From contig CADCXC010000044.1 in assembly GCA_902806595.1 (NCBI GenBank), positions 248,001 to 312,000 on the forward strand: a stretch of 64,000 bases of DNA. The letters are read 5' to 3'. The stretch is from Pyrenopolyporus hunteri (Eukaryota > Ascomycota > Sordariomycetes > Xylariales > Hypoxylaceae). Positions 24,884 through 38,100 of the stretch are shown piece after piece. A model generated the notes under the pieces. The model had not been told where the DNA came from and ran no database searches. It saw only the letters and a list, made by a program, of their open reading frames with translations. The position numbers and the translations under genes are program-made. Every line of letters starts with the position of its first letter. The first letter of the stretch is position 1.

Positions 24884-27433
24884 TTACCGAGCGATGATGA
24901 TCGCAAAACCGTCGACCCAAGCCGCACATGATCCAGACACACCGCAGACGGTGAAGCCGCGCGGCGGGAGAAGGGTATGACTAAATGGATTTATTAGCAT
25001 TCTCGCTAGACCGTGAACAAAAAGGGTAAAGCACGTACGGGGAACCACCGTGAGCATTGCCGTAGACGGGCGATTTTCTTCCGAGACTCGTAAGAACCTG
25101 GATAGCGTCTATCCACAATCCTGATCGTACAAAGAAGCCGGTAATATACTCGCCGCGACGGATATCTAGAAAAGGTCAGGGCTAGGCGTCAACCACGGGA
25201 AAAACAAACTAATAACTTACCCATCTCAAACGTATCGCCGCCAGGTTTGCCGCCACGCTTTCCAAATAACTGGCTAGAACCGTCGTCGTAGAAAAACTCA
25301 AGGCCATCCAAAGCAAAACCGTGGTAGAATACGATGCGGGACAGGACTCTGTTTTTCTGCGTGGCGCTCGTAAAAATGAACTCCTGCGGCTCGCTGCCCT
25401 CCATCTGCGAGAAGCCGAGCTTGTTGCTCCGGAATGCGGATTTACCGAAAGATAGTTTTACCGAAGACTTCGAACATAGGCCGTGGAAGTCGTCGATATC
25501 GAGATTCCCACCGCCGTGAGATTTGATACAGACCTTTATCTTCGACCGTCGCTTCTTCTCCGGCAGTTTGTCTCGTAGCTCTTGTTCCGTTAGAGTTAGG
25601 TTTCGCTGCACAGAGCCGTTCTCTATCGGGTACTCGATCCACGTATGGCACACGTCGTCGCCCTCCGGATAGATCTCGATAAACGAAACCCCGGTGGCTG
25701 CCGTGATCTGAACGTGCCCGTTCTCGACGGGCCAGGCCTGGACGCTCGCGTCGGGGTTCAAAAGCGGATCGTTTGGTAACCTAAAGCAGGGGTGGCTGCG
25801 GAATCGAAGGCAGTCCAAACGATGCCAGGTGCATTCGTCAGCCTGGGACACCGGCCCCCCTTTCGACTTGGTCCGCGTGGAATAGACCTCTTTGGACAGG
25901 AATGACCGGTTCAGCTTGACATAATCCCTCAACATGACCCCGCTTTCTTGATGCGGACAACCGAGGAGATGCCCGGTTTCGTGGAGATGGGCGCCGATAC
26001 CGATATTCGCAGCTTCCCAAGAGCTTCCGGCGTCGTTGCAATCGTTCGCGACGAAGTTAGTGTCGGTAGGCGTACAATCGGTAAAGGCCGGCACCACCTC
26101 TTCAAAGGTCGTGGGGTAGCTCTGCAAACAATGAGACCCGAAGATCGCCATATGTAAATCGCCGGCGTTTCCACCCAGAGCTGCGTGGCCTGTGATGATT
26201 TTCGAGGTCGTATCCCAATGCGAGTCCAAGAGTAGGACCGAAACGTACTGCGTCTGGCCCGGGAGAGGTTTGAAATAGTTCTTCAGCGCTTCGGCAGCGA
26301 TGCCGTATAGGTCGCCCTTCTTCGTGGCCTTGGGGTTCTGCTGCGCTAGGTCGAGGTCCCTGAGCTCGGCCAACGTCTTGTCCGTTCGGATGACGTGGAT
26401 ACGCGCCTCCGATCGCATCACGCCCATCTCCCTGTCGCGATAGTTGCAGGTGCCCGTAGTCCATTCCTCCTCGAATCTGAACACCCGGCGGCCGAGCTTA
26501 TTTCTCCACATCTGTTCGGCGGTAAACGCTTGCCAAAGGTAAGCAGCCATTCGGAACTTGCGAACGGCCGTTTCGATGCCGTTCCCCTCCCTCTCAATCC
26601 GCGCGGGGACCGCATCAAACGTGCCGGGCGAGTCCTTCGCCAGCAAAATAGCAAGCTGTAGCGGCGGCGCATTCATAGGAGGGACCATGTGAACCGTGAT
26701 GTAAGACGAATGGATCGGATTCGAAGTGCCGCTATTCGCGAGCTTCGGGCTCGAAAAGTCGAAGCGTAGCCTATTCGCGCCCGGCATAAGATACACCAGA
26801 GCTTTGAACTGCGACTCGCAGACCGGCCAATACGTCGGCGGAAATCCGTCGTCCAGCCTGCAGACCGTCACGGTCCCTTCCGGCGACCGCTGGCCCGGTT
26901 CCCCAATCGTACCGGTGACGAGGAGGATTTTTTGCGAGACCTACTAAGTAATCAGCACTGACGCGTGGTAGCAGCTAATCTTAGAGTATATTCGAGCCTG
27001 TCAACCGCACGATCTTAAAGAAGCTCGTCGCCGTTTGGAAGCTCGACAAAAGAAATCTCCACCATACCCAAGTATTTTCCCCGACATTGGTGATTCGAGG
27101 AGCATACTGCGACACAGGCAACGAGGACTTGCCGTTGAGGACAGGAGATCCCAGCCCAGCCATCCCCGATACACTATATCTGTTAGAGCTGGGCTGAGGT
27201 GGCGGCCTGTTCCCCGGAACTGGAGGAGGGGCTTGCGGTTGATCTTTTAACTGGGTGTTGAGCGCCGGATCGGAATGGGCTGCTAGGGAAGGGGGCGTGA
27301 TCGACCCGTTGGTGGGGGTTGTGTCCTGGCTGTTGTGTTCATCGTAGCTCGACGTATCGGTGGAACGATCGGTACGGAAGCTGGCTCGCGACCGTCTTCG
27401 GAACTCCTTAAAGTTTAGGAACGAGGGTGCCAT
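24884..27433 (-). CDS. Zinc metallopeptidase (YIL108W-like) with C-terminal jacalin-like lectin domain, 769 aa
   Basis: Four exons on the minus strand: 27433-27068, 26940-25221, 25165-25039 and 24980-24884, with phases 0, 1 and 2 all consistent. Residues 1-122 are a disordered Ser/Pro/Arg-rich head. The central domain belongs to the putative fungal metallopeptidase family that includes yeast YIL108W, with zincin motif HETGH at His442-Glu443-His446 and a probable third ligand His452 (GCPHQ). The last 140 residues resemble a jacalin-like lectin fold (FGKRGGKPGG, then ITGFFVRSGLWIDAIQVLTS, then GNAHGGS), ending in IIIAR. There is no signal peptide, so it is probably intracellular. The substrate is unknown. 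The start at 27433 is the first ATG in the frame. Intron 1, ending TTAGTAG at 26941, is the least certain junction. Confidence 0.92.
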
Positions 27434-30400
27434 GATAGCTCGACCCTCGGCGGAAGCTGGCCCGCGGCTGAAGTATGTCGGAAGATTCCAATTGATGCGA
27501 GTCGGACCTCGACAGTAGAGATTTATTTCTCGTTCCGTAACGACCGGCACAATCTACGAGGCGACGGCGCCGAAGCTATTTTAGGAAAGGGAAGCAGACA
27601 GCCCACGATTAGTCTGACTAACGGGGGCTAGTGAGCTTCCCTAGAGCGAGCGAATCAACCAACCAGGATAGGTCGGATTAGGAAAAGAGGAGGAGAAAAA
27701 GAAAAAGAAAAGGTAGGCCGAAGATTAGATTTACTCAGGGGAAAGAGGCCGGGCGTTAATACGTGGTTGGGAGAAATAAACGACGGCGAAATGTTGGTTA
27801 GATCAACGATAGCCTATCGACATTTGGTTGAGGAGCACGGGAGAAGAGGGAGAGAGGGTCGGAGGGTGAGAGAGAGAAAGAGAGAGAGCTTGGGCTTTGG
27901 TGGTTCAAAGGAGATTACGTTAGCCCGTCATCAGAAGTAATAATCTTGTTAGCACCGTTGCATGGATATCGAAAAATCGAAAACTGAAGAAGAATCGAGG
28001 AATCGAAGGATCGAAGAATCGAGAATTTGGAAATGGGCAATGGGCAATGGGCAATGAGCAATGGGTTATGCGTTTTCTTGCCAACTCTCGACAAGGAAAT
28101 AGTTTCGTTTTTCTTTTAGTGTAGGGCCGATTGCTGACTGGACCAGCCGTATCTTTTTATTTTACGAGTACACGCGGACTTGTTGCACAACGAGTGGTAT
28201 ATGTGTATGCGTACATATGCGTATGGTGGTTTTCTTGCCGTAGCCGTGCCTAATGTTCAGCCATGTATCGTACAATACATGAGATAGATTGGACAGGCGA
28301 TCATAGCTGGATGAGAAAGTGGATTGACATGTGTTTTCGGCGGGCGGGATGTTGACGAATTGACGAATGATGATGACGTCGCGGCTGATAAGTGGGTAGC
28401 GTACTGGTACTTTGGCGACGCTTTACTGGTTAGCTTAGTGAAAGCTTGGTGGTAGTTAAAGTGGGCTGCGAGACTAGCGGGATTCTTTCGGCTGCTAGAC
28501 CTCCCCTGAAATTGCATCGATCCAAGCCTTCCCAGGAAACCCGCTTGTCCTTTTTGGAAGTTGGAAACTTGGATACGAGAAGTCGCTAGCCAAGGACCCG
28601 CGAGGCTTCACCCGCAACTGCCACCATTCCCATTACCACTACGTACCTGTACCGGTATGTATTGATACCTATATAGTCGATAAAAGACCGAGAAACTAAG
28701 GGAAATGGTACATATTATTCTTATACCTTAACAAGCTACTAGTTACGCCTTCAGCTATACCTAATATATACGATTGTTCCTAAATAGGTACATAGGTAGG
28801 TAGATAAGCCTAAGAAATTAGAACATATGTACGGAGGCCGTCGGGGCTGTACCACCGGCAGATACAGGTTCGACAGGTAAGCGACAGTGGGTGACACAGT
28901 AATGTGCATGTTGGTGTGGGAAAGAGCTGCTTTAGGAGCCGGGCCAACGTCGCAATGCCCAGCAAGGATCTCGATACAAATACATATAAATACATACACA
29001 CCTACCTAGGTAGGTACCTATAATATACTCCACTATCGTTCTTGTAAGGTAACGGAGTATGTATTATTATTGACTGTTCATTCCAGTTTTATCGTTTCCC
29101 TTCCCGATATCAGCGCATTTGGACGATAACGACAACCGTTCCGGACATTAAACGCGGAAGAGAAAGGTCTGGGACAATGTTGAAAGCCCGAATAGATGGC
29201 GGTCGGGTTCCTCGCGGCCGTCCGCCGTGAGTACGGTATCGACAGGTAGATAGGTATTATAGGTATTACAGATCGCCGCCAATCGATGGATGCTACCTGC
29301 TAGGGGTACAAGCAGCGCTTAATTAAATGACTGCAGCTTGTGCGCAGAATGACGCCCTGTACGGCGCAGCTCTGACACTGTCGGACTATGCGGCCAGCCG
29401 GTGATAGGGTCTTGACGGCTGCAGCCGTAAATTGTAGATCATGTACTTGCAATATCCGTATATATAGGTCGGGCATTTGCGGCGCAGACGTGAGGGTGTC
29501 TGATTGCTTCGGCCGTCAGCGGATAACGGTTCAGCCACTATAGCTGGAATTCGTGGAACATTAAACATACATATGTCCAGGCTGGGATCGATGATCAAAC
29601 AAGAATCCATATAGGTACGCCGATCGGCGGTAGGATTGGAAATTATTACATATACCACGCAGGACGATAACATGAAAAGCGGGAGAGCGAAGATACATGC
29701 AAATAAAACTGCAGTTTATCGAAAGGGGGGGTTGCCCTAATCTTATGCAATGGGCGGTAACACGTTCAATTCTACCCATTATTTTATACCATTTAGTTCA
29801 GTTTGGTTATCTTAAGACTTCTCAGGGTCGTAGTTTAGTTATCATTAGAACGAGGGATTAAACTTTGAAATCTCCGTCTTGCGCAACTACCGGTCTGTTG
29901 CAATCTTGTGTTACAATTTGGTACTTATAACTCAACCACGTTGGTCCGGTAGTTCATTTCATATACCCGGGTTGAACCCGAAGGAACGGAGACGCTCTTC
30001 CCAACATATCTCAAATTACAGAAATTATCTCGATGGTAAGAAGTACCCCTAATGACAATCCCGAGGTCGTAAAGACACATAATAGAGCTCCGTATATGCG
30101 TAGGTAGGTACCTATCGACTCGAGTTAGAAAATAGACAAAACAAACTTATATCAATCCAATCACCATACCTCTATGTCGACGCTTAAGTGTAAACGGAAC
30201 CTCAGATATAGGTTCTGGACGGGATATAGCCCACGTTCCCTATGGATCAACGGCAATATATAACCGTGCAGCATGTTTGCATATAAACCTTACGATGCGA
30301 CCAATTAGTCGAGTCGGAGGCAGACGCTCGTCATTTAACAACATCTCGTATTTAAGCTTATACTACCACCGTAACCGCGATCGATGCACGATATTCTATC

Positions 30401-30500
30401 GGAAACTCGTATCGTGCGCTTATCTATTTAGGTGTTTAATTATTCGTATACAAGACTTTATACATAAGATATAAAAGCTTCGGCTTTTTTTAAAATTCCC
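27434..30500. other. Intergenic region upstream of metallopeptidase gene
   Basis: No supported gene over 3 kb. The first 450 bases are purine-rich on plus (27680-27713 is all purine; GA-rich to 27890), so pyrimidine-rich on the coding strand, which fits a 5' UTR or promoter. Tandem GAATCGA and AATGGGC units occur at 27969-28065. Palindromic TAGGTACCTA variants are at 29001-29020 and 30101-30115. Confidence 0.55.
27969..28065. repeat. Two adjoining tandem arrays (GAATCGA-like, then AATGGGC)
   Basis: A degenerate array of 7-9-bp GAATCGA units is directly followed by about five 7-bp units of AATGGGC (28032-28065). Confidence 0.8.
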
Positions 30501-30510
30501 AGTTTTTTAA

Positions 30511-31800
30511 AAACGTTAATTTTTTTATTAATGTAATTATATTATATAAAGTTATATTATATAAATCGTATTTAAAAAGTTTTCGTATATTTATTTATTT
30601 TTTTTTAATTATTTTTATAATTTGATTTTTTTTTTTAACTTTTAATATAATTAAAATATAACGTAATTCGATTAAAATACCTTTTAAATTAATTATAAAA
30701 AACGAAAATTAAATTTAATTAAAAAAATTATAATTTAAACGTTATATTAAATTAAAAAAATTTATTCGAAAATTAAATAATTAAAAAACGTATTTAAATC
30801 GACGATCGTTAATATTATTTAATAATTAAAAAAAAAAAAAATTAAAAATAAATTAATTAATTTTAAATCGAAATTTAAAAATAATATTTTATTTAAATTA
30901 ATTTTTAAAATTTTTAAAAAATTAATTCGAATTATAAAATATAAACGTTATAACGATTTAAACGTATTTAATATATTTAATAAATTAAAGTAATAATTTA
31001 ATTATAATATAATTTAAAAAATTTTTAAAATAAATAATAAAATACGAAGAAAAATTCGAATTAAATCGTATTTATTTAAATATTATTTAAAATAACGTCG
31101 ATTATTTTATTTATAATATAAAACGATTTATTAAATATTTTAATATTAATTAAATAAAGTTATTTTCGAAGTAAATGTTAATATTAATATAATTTACGTT
31201 ATATAATTATTTAATAAAAAATATTTAATATAATATTTAAAATTTTTATTTAAAAATAAATAAATAATTATTAATATTTAAAAATATTTTATAAATTTTA
31301 AATTAAATTTTATCGTTATTTTTAAATTAAAATTTTATATAATTTATAAAAATTATATCGATAAAATTTTTATATCGTATTTTATATTTTTTTAAAAATA
31401 AATAAAAGATAAATACGACTTTAAAATCGTATTATAAAAAAATAAAATTAAATATTATTATTTTAAAATAATTACGTTATTAAAAAAAATTTAAAAAATT
31501 AAATATACGAAATAATCGTTATAAAATTTTAATTTTTCGTTAATTAAAAATATATAACGTATTATAAAAAAAAAATTATTTAAAAAACGTTATCGACTTC
31601 GTATAATTAAAAAATTTATATATACGATTAAATCGAAATAAAAAAAATTAAAGGTTTTTTTTTTATATAAATTAACGATAATTATATCGAAACGTTTTCG
31701 ATTATTAAAAAAAAATAAATAAAACTTTATTAAATATTAATTAATTTATTTAAATCAAAAAATAAAATTATAATTAATTACGTTATTAACGAAATATTCG
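30511..31800. repeat. AT-rich RIP-like block with cytosine retained almost only in CpG
   Basis: Base composition changes abruptly near 30490 and returns to normal near 31850. Counting by eye over 30511-31800, I find 54 cytosines on the plus strand, 47 of them followed by G, and roughly 60 guanines, giving about 9% G+C. Bases 31199-31313 contain no G or C at all. Repeat-induced point mutation of an old duplicated sequence is the usual cause of such islands. No coding frame, terminal repeat or recognisable transposon survives. Edges are approximate. Confidence 0.85.
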
Positions 31801-31850
31801 AATATAAAAATATAAAATATAAAATTAAAGTGTACGAAAACTTCTTAGAT

Positions 31851-34009
31851 ACGATTTATACAATATAGCCAGCAACCCGGGCCTTATAAATAGTGTCTCA
31901 CTTATACCAGGTACCTATACGGATTATACTGTGCTACATAGCTACCCACCCCCTATACTGTATAGGTACTCTCAGATTATAGGTAATAGGGCTAGAAACT
32001 CTTGGTATCACGGTCCAGTTATTCGAAGCATCATCGTTTCAATTAATGCAAGACAGGACGGAGCAAGCTCTTCTCTCGCATTAAAGTGCTTGCAGCAAAT
32101 TGCGGGTTCGGCACGTTTTCGTAGCTTTTAGCTTCGCTCCCGTTCGACATGGGTTTAAATTGGCTGCCATTTTCGGACGTTCTGGTCGCATGCCCATGAA
32201 TCTCGCCATCTCTTGCACCCGTGGTAAAGGGTCAGCCCTTAACTACATATTTTCTAGATCCATTCTTATACATTCGATTCTCCCCCCTTCTCAATTCGAA
32301 GGCGAGGCTCTCGGCATTACTCACTGATAAGAATAGGAGAACCTCGTCTCTGCCCGCCGCCCAGACTTGGAGACCAAAGTATGTCAATTATGTCAATTCA
32401 AGGCCCAAGGTCCACATCGCACGCGGCTCAGTTCGTGTAGGGTTATGCCTTCGAGCATATCCAACCGAAAGGAGATAACCGTCCGCCGAGACAGAACCAC
32501 AAATCGTGCCGTGTCGAGTTTATTTGTGTCTTACTCCGAATTATCAGGCAACTTGAACAGCTAACCACGTGGAGAGGGATGGCGATGAGAAATGCAATGT
32601 CTAGGAAAACTTTATCGCATCCGTCTCACCCTGAGTCGACAAACTCCCTCCTTCTCATTCCGAAGCGGTATAATGAAGCGGGCTGGTAAAAGTCCCTACT
32701 TATCATTGGCCAACATACTTCACCTGTTACCTGCAGAGGTAGGCAGGTTACCTTTGGTGCTCCCGATGTCTCCCTCTCGACATAGGTTCACGCAGCCGGG
32801 AGCCAATCGAAGGCCTCGCTTTACATCCCGCAGTTTATGAAAATAGGACATCATAAGCAGGATAATGTAGGTAGGCACGTCGTAATGCTACATCTCAATC
32901 GGAGGCCAAGTCGTCCAAGAAACAATTGGTTGGCGGGACCTGCGACCCCAGCCGTTTGGAAGGAATTGTATTGGCTCTCAGCATCTAGCCGGTAAAATTA
33001 GCAGACGCAGCAACCCCCTGAAGGCCTAGCGTACCGTGCTGAGGGCGCTGCACCTGGCCCTATAAGATCCTGATATGCGCTGAGCATTAGCGGGAATTAG
33101 TGACCCAACAGTGAGCTCATCCAAGTCGGTCACGCTTAGTGTACCTATGTGGTAGTTAGGGAGGGGATCCTAGCTCGTTCGTCCTATGTGGTACGTACCT
33201 AGGTACCTAGAAATCAAAGGGAAGCTGAGCTCGGGCTTAATAATTGAGACTGCCCAATTTCCAATATTGCATCAGCCGGTTTCCACGGAGAGGAATGCAG
33301 AGTTTAGCAGGTTAGCTTGGTCCCACGCTCAGTTCAGTTAGCTCCAGCAGGGCAGTCCAGGCAGTCTAGGCAGTCCAGGCAGCCCAGGCAGTCAACTCCC
33401 AGGTAGAAAGTACCATACACACCGTATTACCGTGCATCTATTACCTACCAGGTACCTTCGTAGGACGGGATTTATTCCCTTGCTAGCATGTTAGCGTGGT
33501 ACTATTTCCCTTTGCGGGAACCAAGATCGTTACCTCCGCCAACTAATTGACTTTTTTTCTCCCCTACCGAGTTACCTGCACGCACTCTTCTTACCACATG
33601 CACCTGGGCACCTCACCGTCGTCGTTCATTACCATACTACCTAAGAGGTAGTATACATCCATACTTTCACTTTCACCCTAAATTTACCCTAAGCATTGGC
33701 CTCGAAAGCCCCTCTTGGTAAGAAGAGAAGAAGCAGAAAAAAAATCAAGATTCAGACGAATCGGTATTTTCTTAATACCTAATTCCATTCGTTCATCCAA
33801 CCATACCATACCTATCAACGTCCTCAATCCTTCCGAGCGGCCATCAACCCCCCTTCGCTTACACCAGCAAGCGCCCGGCCTTCTAGTCGACCCAATCACC
33901 CTTAACCCCAGAAATATTTTTCGATAATCACTCGACAAACGTCACTTTCAAGTCAGGGGGAAAAAGTTGACAGAAAAAAAAAGTTTGTCTCCGGTCCAAG
34001 CAAAGGATC
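31851..34009. other. Intergenic region upstream of Whi5-like gene
   Basis: Normal base composition resumes. It contains a 10-bp tandem array (33352-33393), palindromes such as 33194-33210, and the presumed promoter of the Whi5-like gene. No supported gene. Confidence 0.55.
33352..33393. repeat. 10-bp tandem repeat, unit GCAGTCCAGG
   Basis: About four imperfect copies in tandem (variants GCAGTCTAGG and GCAGCCCAGG). Confidence 0.85.
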
Positions 34010-35180
34010 ATGTCGTCGCCGTTGAAGAAACAGCCTGAGGCTGTTGCAGATAAAGTCCTCAAGCGAGTGGAAGTTAGCAAGGTATGTTAACGAATCCAGC
34101 ATATCCTCTCCACAGGCAAGGCGAGACCAAGATCTAACAAATATTTTTTTTGCACAACGGCAGATCGCCCGAAGGTTGCAGGGTCGGTTGGCTCTAGCTC
34201 AGTTCAAGACAAAGCATGGGTGGGAAGACTTGACGCTCGATACTATCGAGCCCAAGATCGAAGAAGAGATCAGACGAAAACGCCTCGTCGACGGTGACGT
34301 ACTATCCGACTCGTCCTCGAGCACGTCGGAACTACCCTACCCGAGCAGCAGGACGACGCTCATGAGCTCCCCGCTCAAGGCCCCTCTCTTCTCGGACGCC
34401 ATAGGGTCCAGCAACGGCAGCACCGGCCATCGAAAACGAACATATAATATGGCTACGTTCGATATGACTATGTCGAGTCCAACCAAGCGATTCCGTGCCT
34501 CGCCCGCCGTACACAAATCGTTCGACTCGCCGAATGGGTCTTGGCGAGCACATCGCCAGCTGATGCAGTCCTCGCCTATCAAGCAACGGAGGCAACAACA
34601 CTTTACGACCTCTACCGGACCCGACGTATCCTTTTTCCAAGGCTCACGCCGACCATCCGTAGACCTTACCTCGCCAAACTTCGCGGCGCATTCGGACGAC
34701 GAAGACGACCTCTTACCGGCCCATTCCTTCATGGTCAACTACAGCCACAGCCACGGTGGCTCGTCACCGCCTCGGACACCGCCTATGCGCAACCGGGCCA
34801 TAAATCGCCGAAGCAAGGATAAGAGCATGACGAACGGACAGAAGCTGGGCGAAGAGGGCGCCGATCTCCTGTTATATCTGGCAACGTCTCCCTCACCGGC
34901 GGTACACTCGACCAAGACCCGAATGGACCCCCCGTCCACGCCCCCTCCGAAGAAAGACCTGGCCTTGCCGTCGTCGATGATGACGACTCCTGGGGGCGGC
35001 AACCTCTTCCCCACAACGCCCGGTCAGCCGTTCGACATATCAGACTTTGTCAACATCACACCCAGCCCGGCACAGAAGCCGTGGAAGACGCCGCTGTCGC
35101 TTAGGACGCCCACGGCGAAGACACCGCTTAGCGGAGCACGACGACGCCTAACGTTTGACGAGCCAGCGCTCGGCCTATAG
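34010..35180 (+). CDS. Whi5/Nrm1-like G1/S transcriptional repressor, 362 aa
   Basis: Proteins of this type bind SBF/MBF-like factors and restrain G1/S transcription until phosphorylated by cyclin-dependent kinase. Two exons, 34010-34081 and 34164-35180, in phase 0 (donor GTATGT, acceptor CGGCAG). The conserved Whi5/Nrm1 helix spans the junction at about residues 21-66 (EVSKIARRLQGRLALAQFK, then HGWEDLTLDTIEPKIEEEI). The remainder is low-complexity with many Ser-Pro and Thr-Pro sites (SSPLK, SSPTK, SSPIK, TPPPKK, TPGQP), fitting CDK control. Two further short blocks, GADLLLYLATSPSP and DFVNITPSP, also recur in fungal relatives as I remember them. The ATG at 34010 precedes the conserved block by 20 codons. 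Whether it is nearer Whi5 or Nrm1 cannot be said. Confidence 0.86.
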
Positions 35181-38100
35181 CTGCCTAGCCTGGTACCTAA
35201 TGCCCACTTACACGATCAGAGCCTACGTCGGGTTGATTACGAACGACGCATTCATTACTCTTCTTCCTTTCTGCACCCCGTTACACCTTACACATTTTAC
35301 TCTATCTATCTACTTTGATGTGCAAACACGCACACATACTCATACAACACAATACCCGGCTCTCGCCACAATCACTTATTTAGTACATGTACGCTTCTAT
35401 CAAGAGGAATGGACGGATGAACCGCAAGAACCGGTACGGCATGCTTGTACAACACTGCACAACATAGCACAGCACGGAAGACACGGGCGACGTTTGTTTT
35501 TGTTTTTACCCCCTTGTCCTTTTTTTAATCAGTCTCAAGGTCAGCAGCAGCAGCAACAACACGGAACGCACGGAGTCTTCATTGGGTGCGACACCCTGAA
35601 TTTCTTGTTTTCCACAACGCTTGCGCCTTACATACTCCACCTACCTACCTTGCGTAGGGCTTCTTTGTTTTGCCTTTGAGTGACGGGATCAGGGATAGGA
35701 GACGCCTTTTTTTCTTTCTTTCTGCATGTGGCCTTACCTACGGCAACGAATTGGCGCGACGGACGACGGATGGATGGATGGATACGGACAGGATTCACTG
35801 ATTGATTGATTGACGGGCATGGCATGTTGGCGGACGGGCGAATAGGGCAGTACCTACCTAGGTGCGTACATAAGCCGGCCAGACGAAACGAAATATTATT
35901 ACCTGGGGAGCGAGGGAGGGCGTGGCGTAGTCGTAGCTCACTCGCAGGTAGCAAGTAAAGAACGACAAAATAAACAAATAATGCGAGGATTCCTCGGTTC
36001 CGTAACTGATGTTTGTGATGGTGTCGGAATAGATCTGGGAGGAAATGTTATCGGTGTGGGCGCCGTCGGGTCGTCCGCATGTCAGCTGAACGTGAATGCT
36101 GGCGTAGGTACCGGGTTAGAGGGGCTAGGGAACCAATTGGTCGTGTTTCATGGTATGGTATGGTATGGATGGATGGTATTCGGCGCCGGGAATCTCAGAA
36201 AATAGGTAATAGGATATAACACCGGAGTTTGGTCTCGTTTGGTTTGGTGTGGTGTGGTGTGGTGTGGTTAGGTTGGGCTAGGTCGGCATGTAAGTTGTAT
36301 GTCAACAAGCAGATATGTAGATGTTTCTTGTTATGTCGTTACATGTGACGCCAGCAACAACGTGAGTTTAGCTTACAGATACAGATTCGGATATGTAGGT
36401 AAGTGCTAAGGTAGGTAGGTATGCGATGCCGTTTTTGTACGTTCCACGCGCGACGGAGGAGACGCGTCCGTTTGGGGAATTTACCTAGGTACCTACCTAA
36501 CGAACTAACTAAAGAAAAAAAAAAGTTTAGACGCGACGCGACGGTGTGTGTTTTTTTCGCGTTTTCCGTGTTTAGTTCGCGTAGAGGGGCTGGGGGGTCA
36601 TTGGCCAATGGGGTGGTTGGGAATTACTGTTTCGAGGTTAGCGGGTAGTGGAGGGATTTCTTAGCTGGGTTCCTATTTGGTATAGGTGCTTGAGCTGTGG
36701 TGTGGTGGGGTGGGGCAGGACACCAGCACCAGCTTTGGAGGAGTTAAGGTTACCTGAGTTTTTGTTAGTAGGAGGTACCTACGGAGGTACCGCCCTAATC
36801 CTGTATTCGAGCTTTGAAGTACCTAGACCGACCTAAGGTTACGTTATGTTACCTACCCTGAAATTCTCCGCTCGGGATGGGATGGCGTCGTCAACGTCGC
36901 ATTATTAGATAAATATTCAATGCCCATGTGGTGTGCTTTTTATTCCCCAGAGAGAAGCTTATCAGCTATCAGGTACCTACGTGGCAGCTACGGGTCTCTC
37001 TCATGTACCCATCTACGCTACATGTAGGTGGCTTTTAAGGAGGACATAAAACGTAGCTTGAGCGATAGCGAAGTCCTACGAAAGTGTCATATTAACGTAA
37101 TACCCATCGAGATGGTACTTCCTAAATAAAATAAAAGATTTCAAACTTGAATAGGTACCTAGTTATCGTAGTGAGCTGCTTGAGACTGTTGGTTCCTACC
37201 TATCAACTTATACTTAGGTAGTCTTCTACTGTTTCTAACCCCATAACTTCAGTGTTAACGTCCACTTACATCCACACATGTATACCTTTCTAGAGAAGTT
37301 GTCTACCTAAATATGAAGACACTACAGCTGGCCCCTGTATTTCTTACTGTCTATTATAAGTCTAAGACAACCCACGGTGTAAATAGAAAGAGCATTAAAA
37401 AAGGAGGCTTACTACCCATCCCAGCACCCGAGTCGAACGCCTTAGTTAGGTATAGGATGAGAAAGTTCGTTGTCTAGCGGGTGACTTATTAAGGAGATTG
37501 CACGTATATGGAAAATTGACATTCTTACGATATATGGTACGTGAAGGATAAATGAGATGAAAAAAATAGTTGCGTACCGGTCCAACTCATAGTTGCCTAC
37601 CTACCTAAAGACTCATCTGTGTAAATATATAAGAAAAGATATCTCCCGTATGAACTTAACTAACATAAGTATACAGTATCAATGGGTCCCTAAAGTCCAT
37701 AGGTTGGTATGTGTCAGCTCTATCCACTCAATTCTAGAGGTCTAACCCCTCAGGCGGGGGAGAGGAGAGAGGCGAAGAGAAAGGAAACAGGACATTCCCC
37801 CCGTCTATAAGACGGCAGGTAGAACGTCGAATACAAGGTCCATCGGGCCGCTGTTAAGTTGCCCCATGGGTCATGCTTAGGTTTCCCATTGCGAGGTACT
37901 ACCCCCCTTCATTTGACACTCAATCAACATCTACCTCAAATATCACGCAAACCTGTTCCGAGCATAAGAAAGAAGGACGAGCCGAAATGATGTTTAAGGA
38001 GTCCACTAAAGTAGGTAGATAGCTCATACGTTTATATATATATGCCGTCGTATGGTAGAAATCATAGCGTATAAGTAGACAGCCTACATGACCTCCGCAT

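Noticed and set aside
30511..31800. Centromere core as an explanation for the AT block
   Set aside because: Only about 1.3 kb long with sharp edges between normal genic DNA; a RIP-mutated repeat is simpler.
35155..35679. 174-aa frame after the Whi5-like gene
   Set aside because: Made of T-rich and CAG-repeat sequence typical of 3' UTR and spacer.
37400..37490. Second tRNA-like patch with CGTTCGACTCG on the minus strand
   Set aside because: B-box-like word only; D-arm and acceptor stem do not form a cloverleaf.
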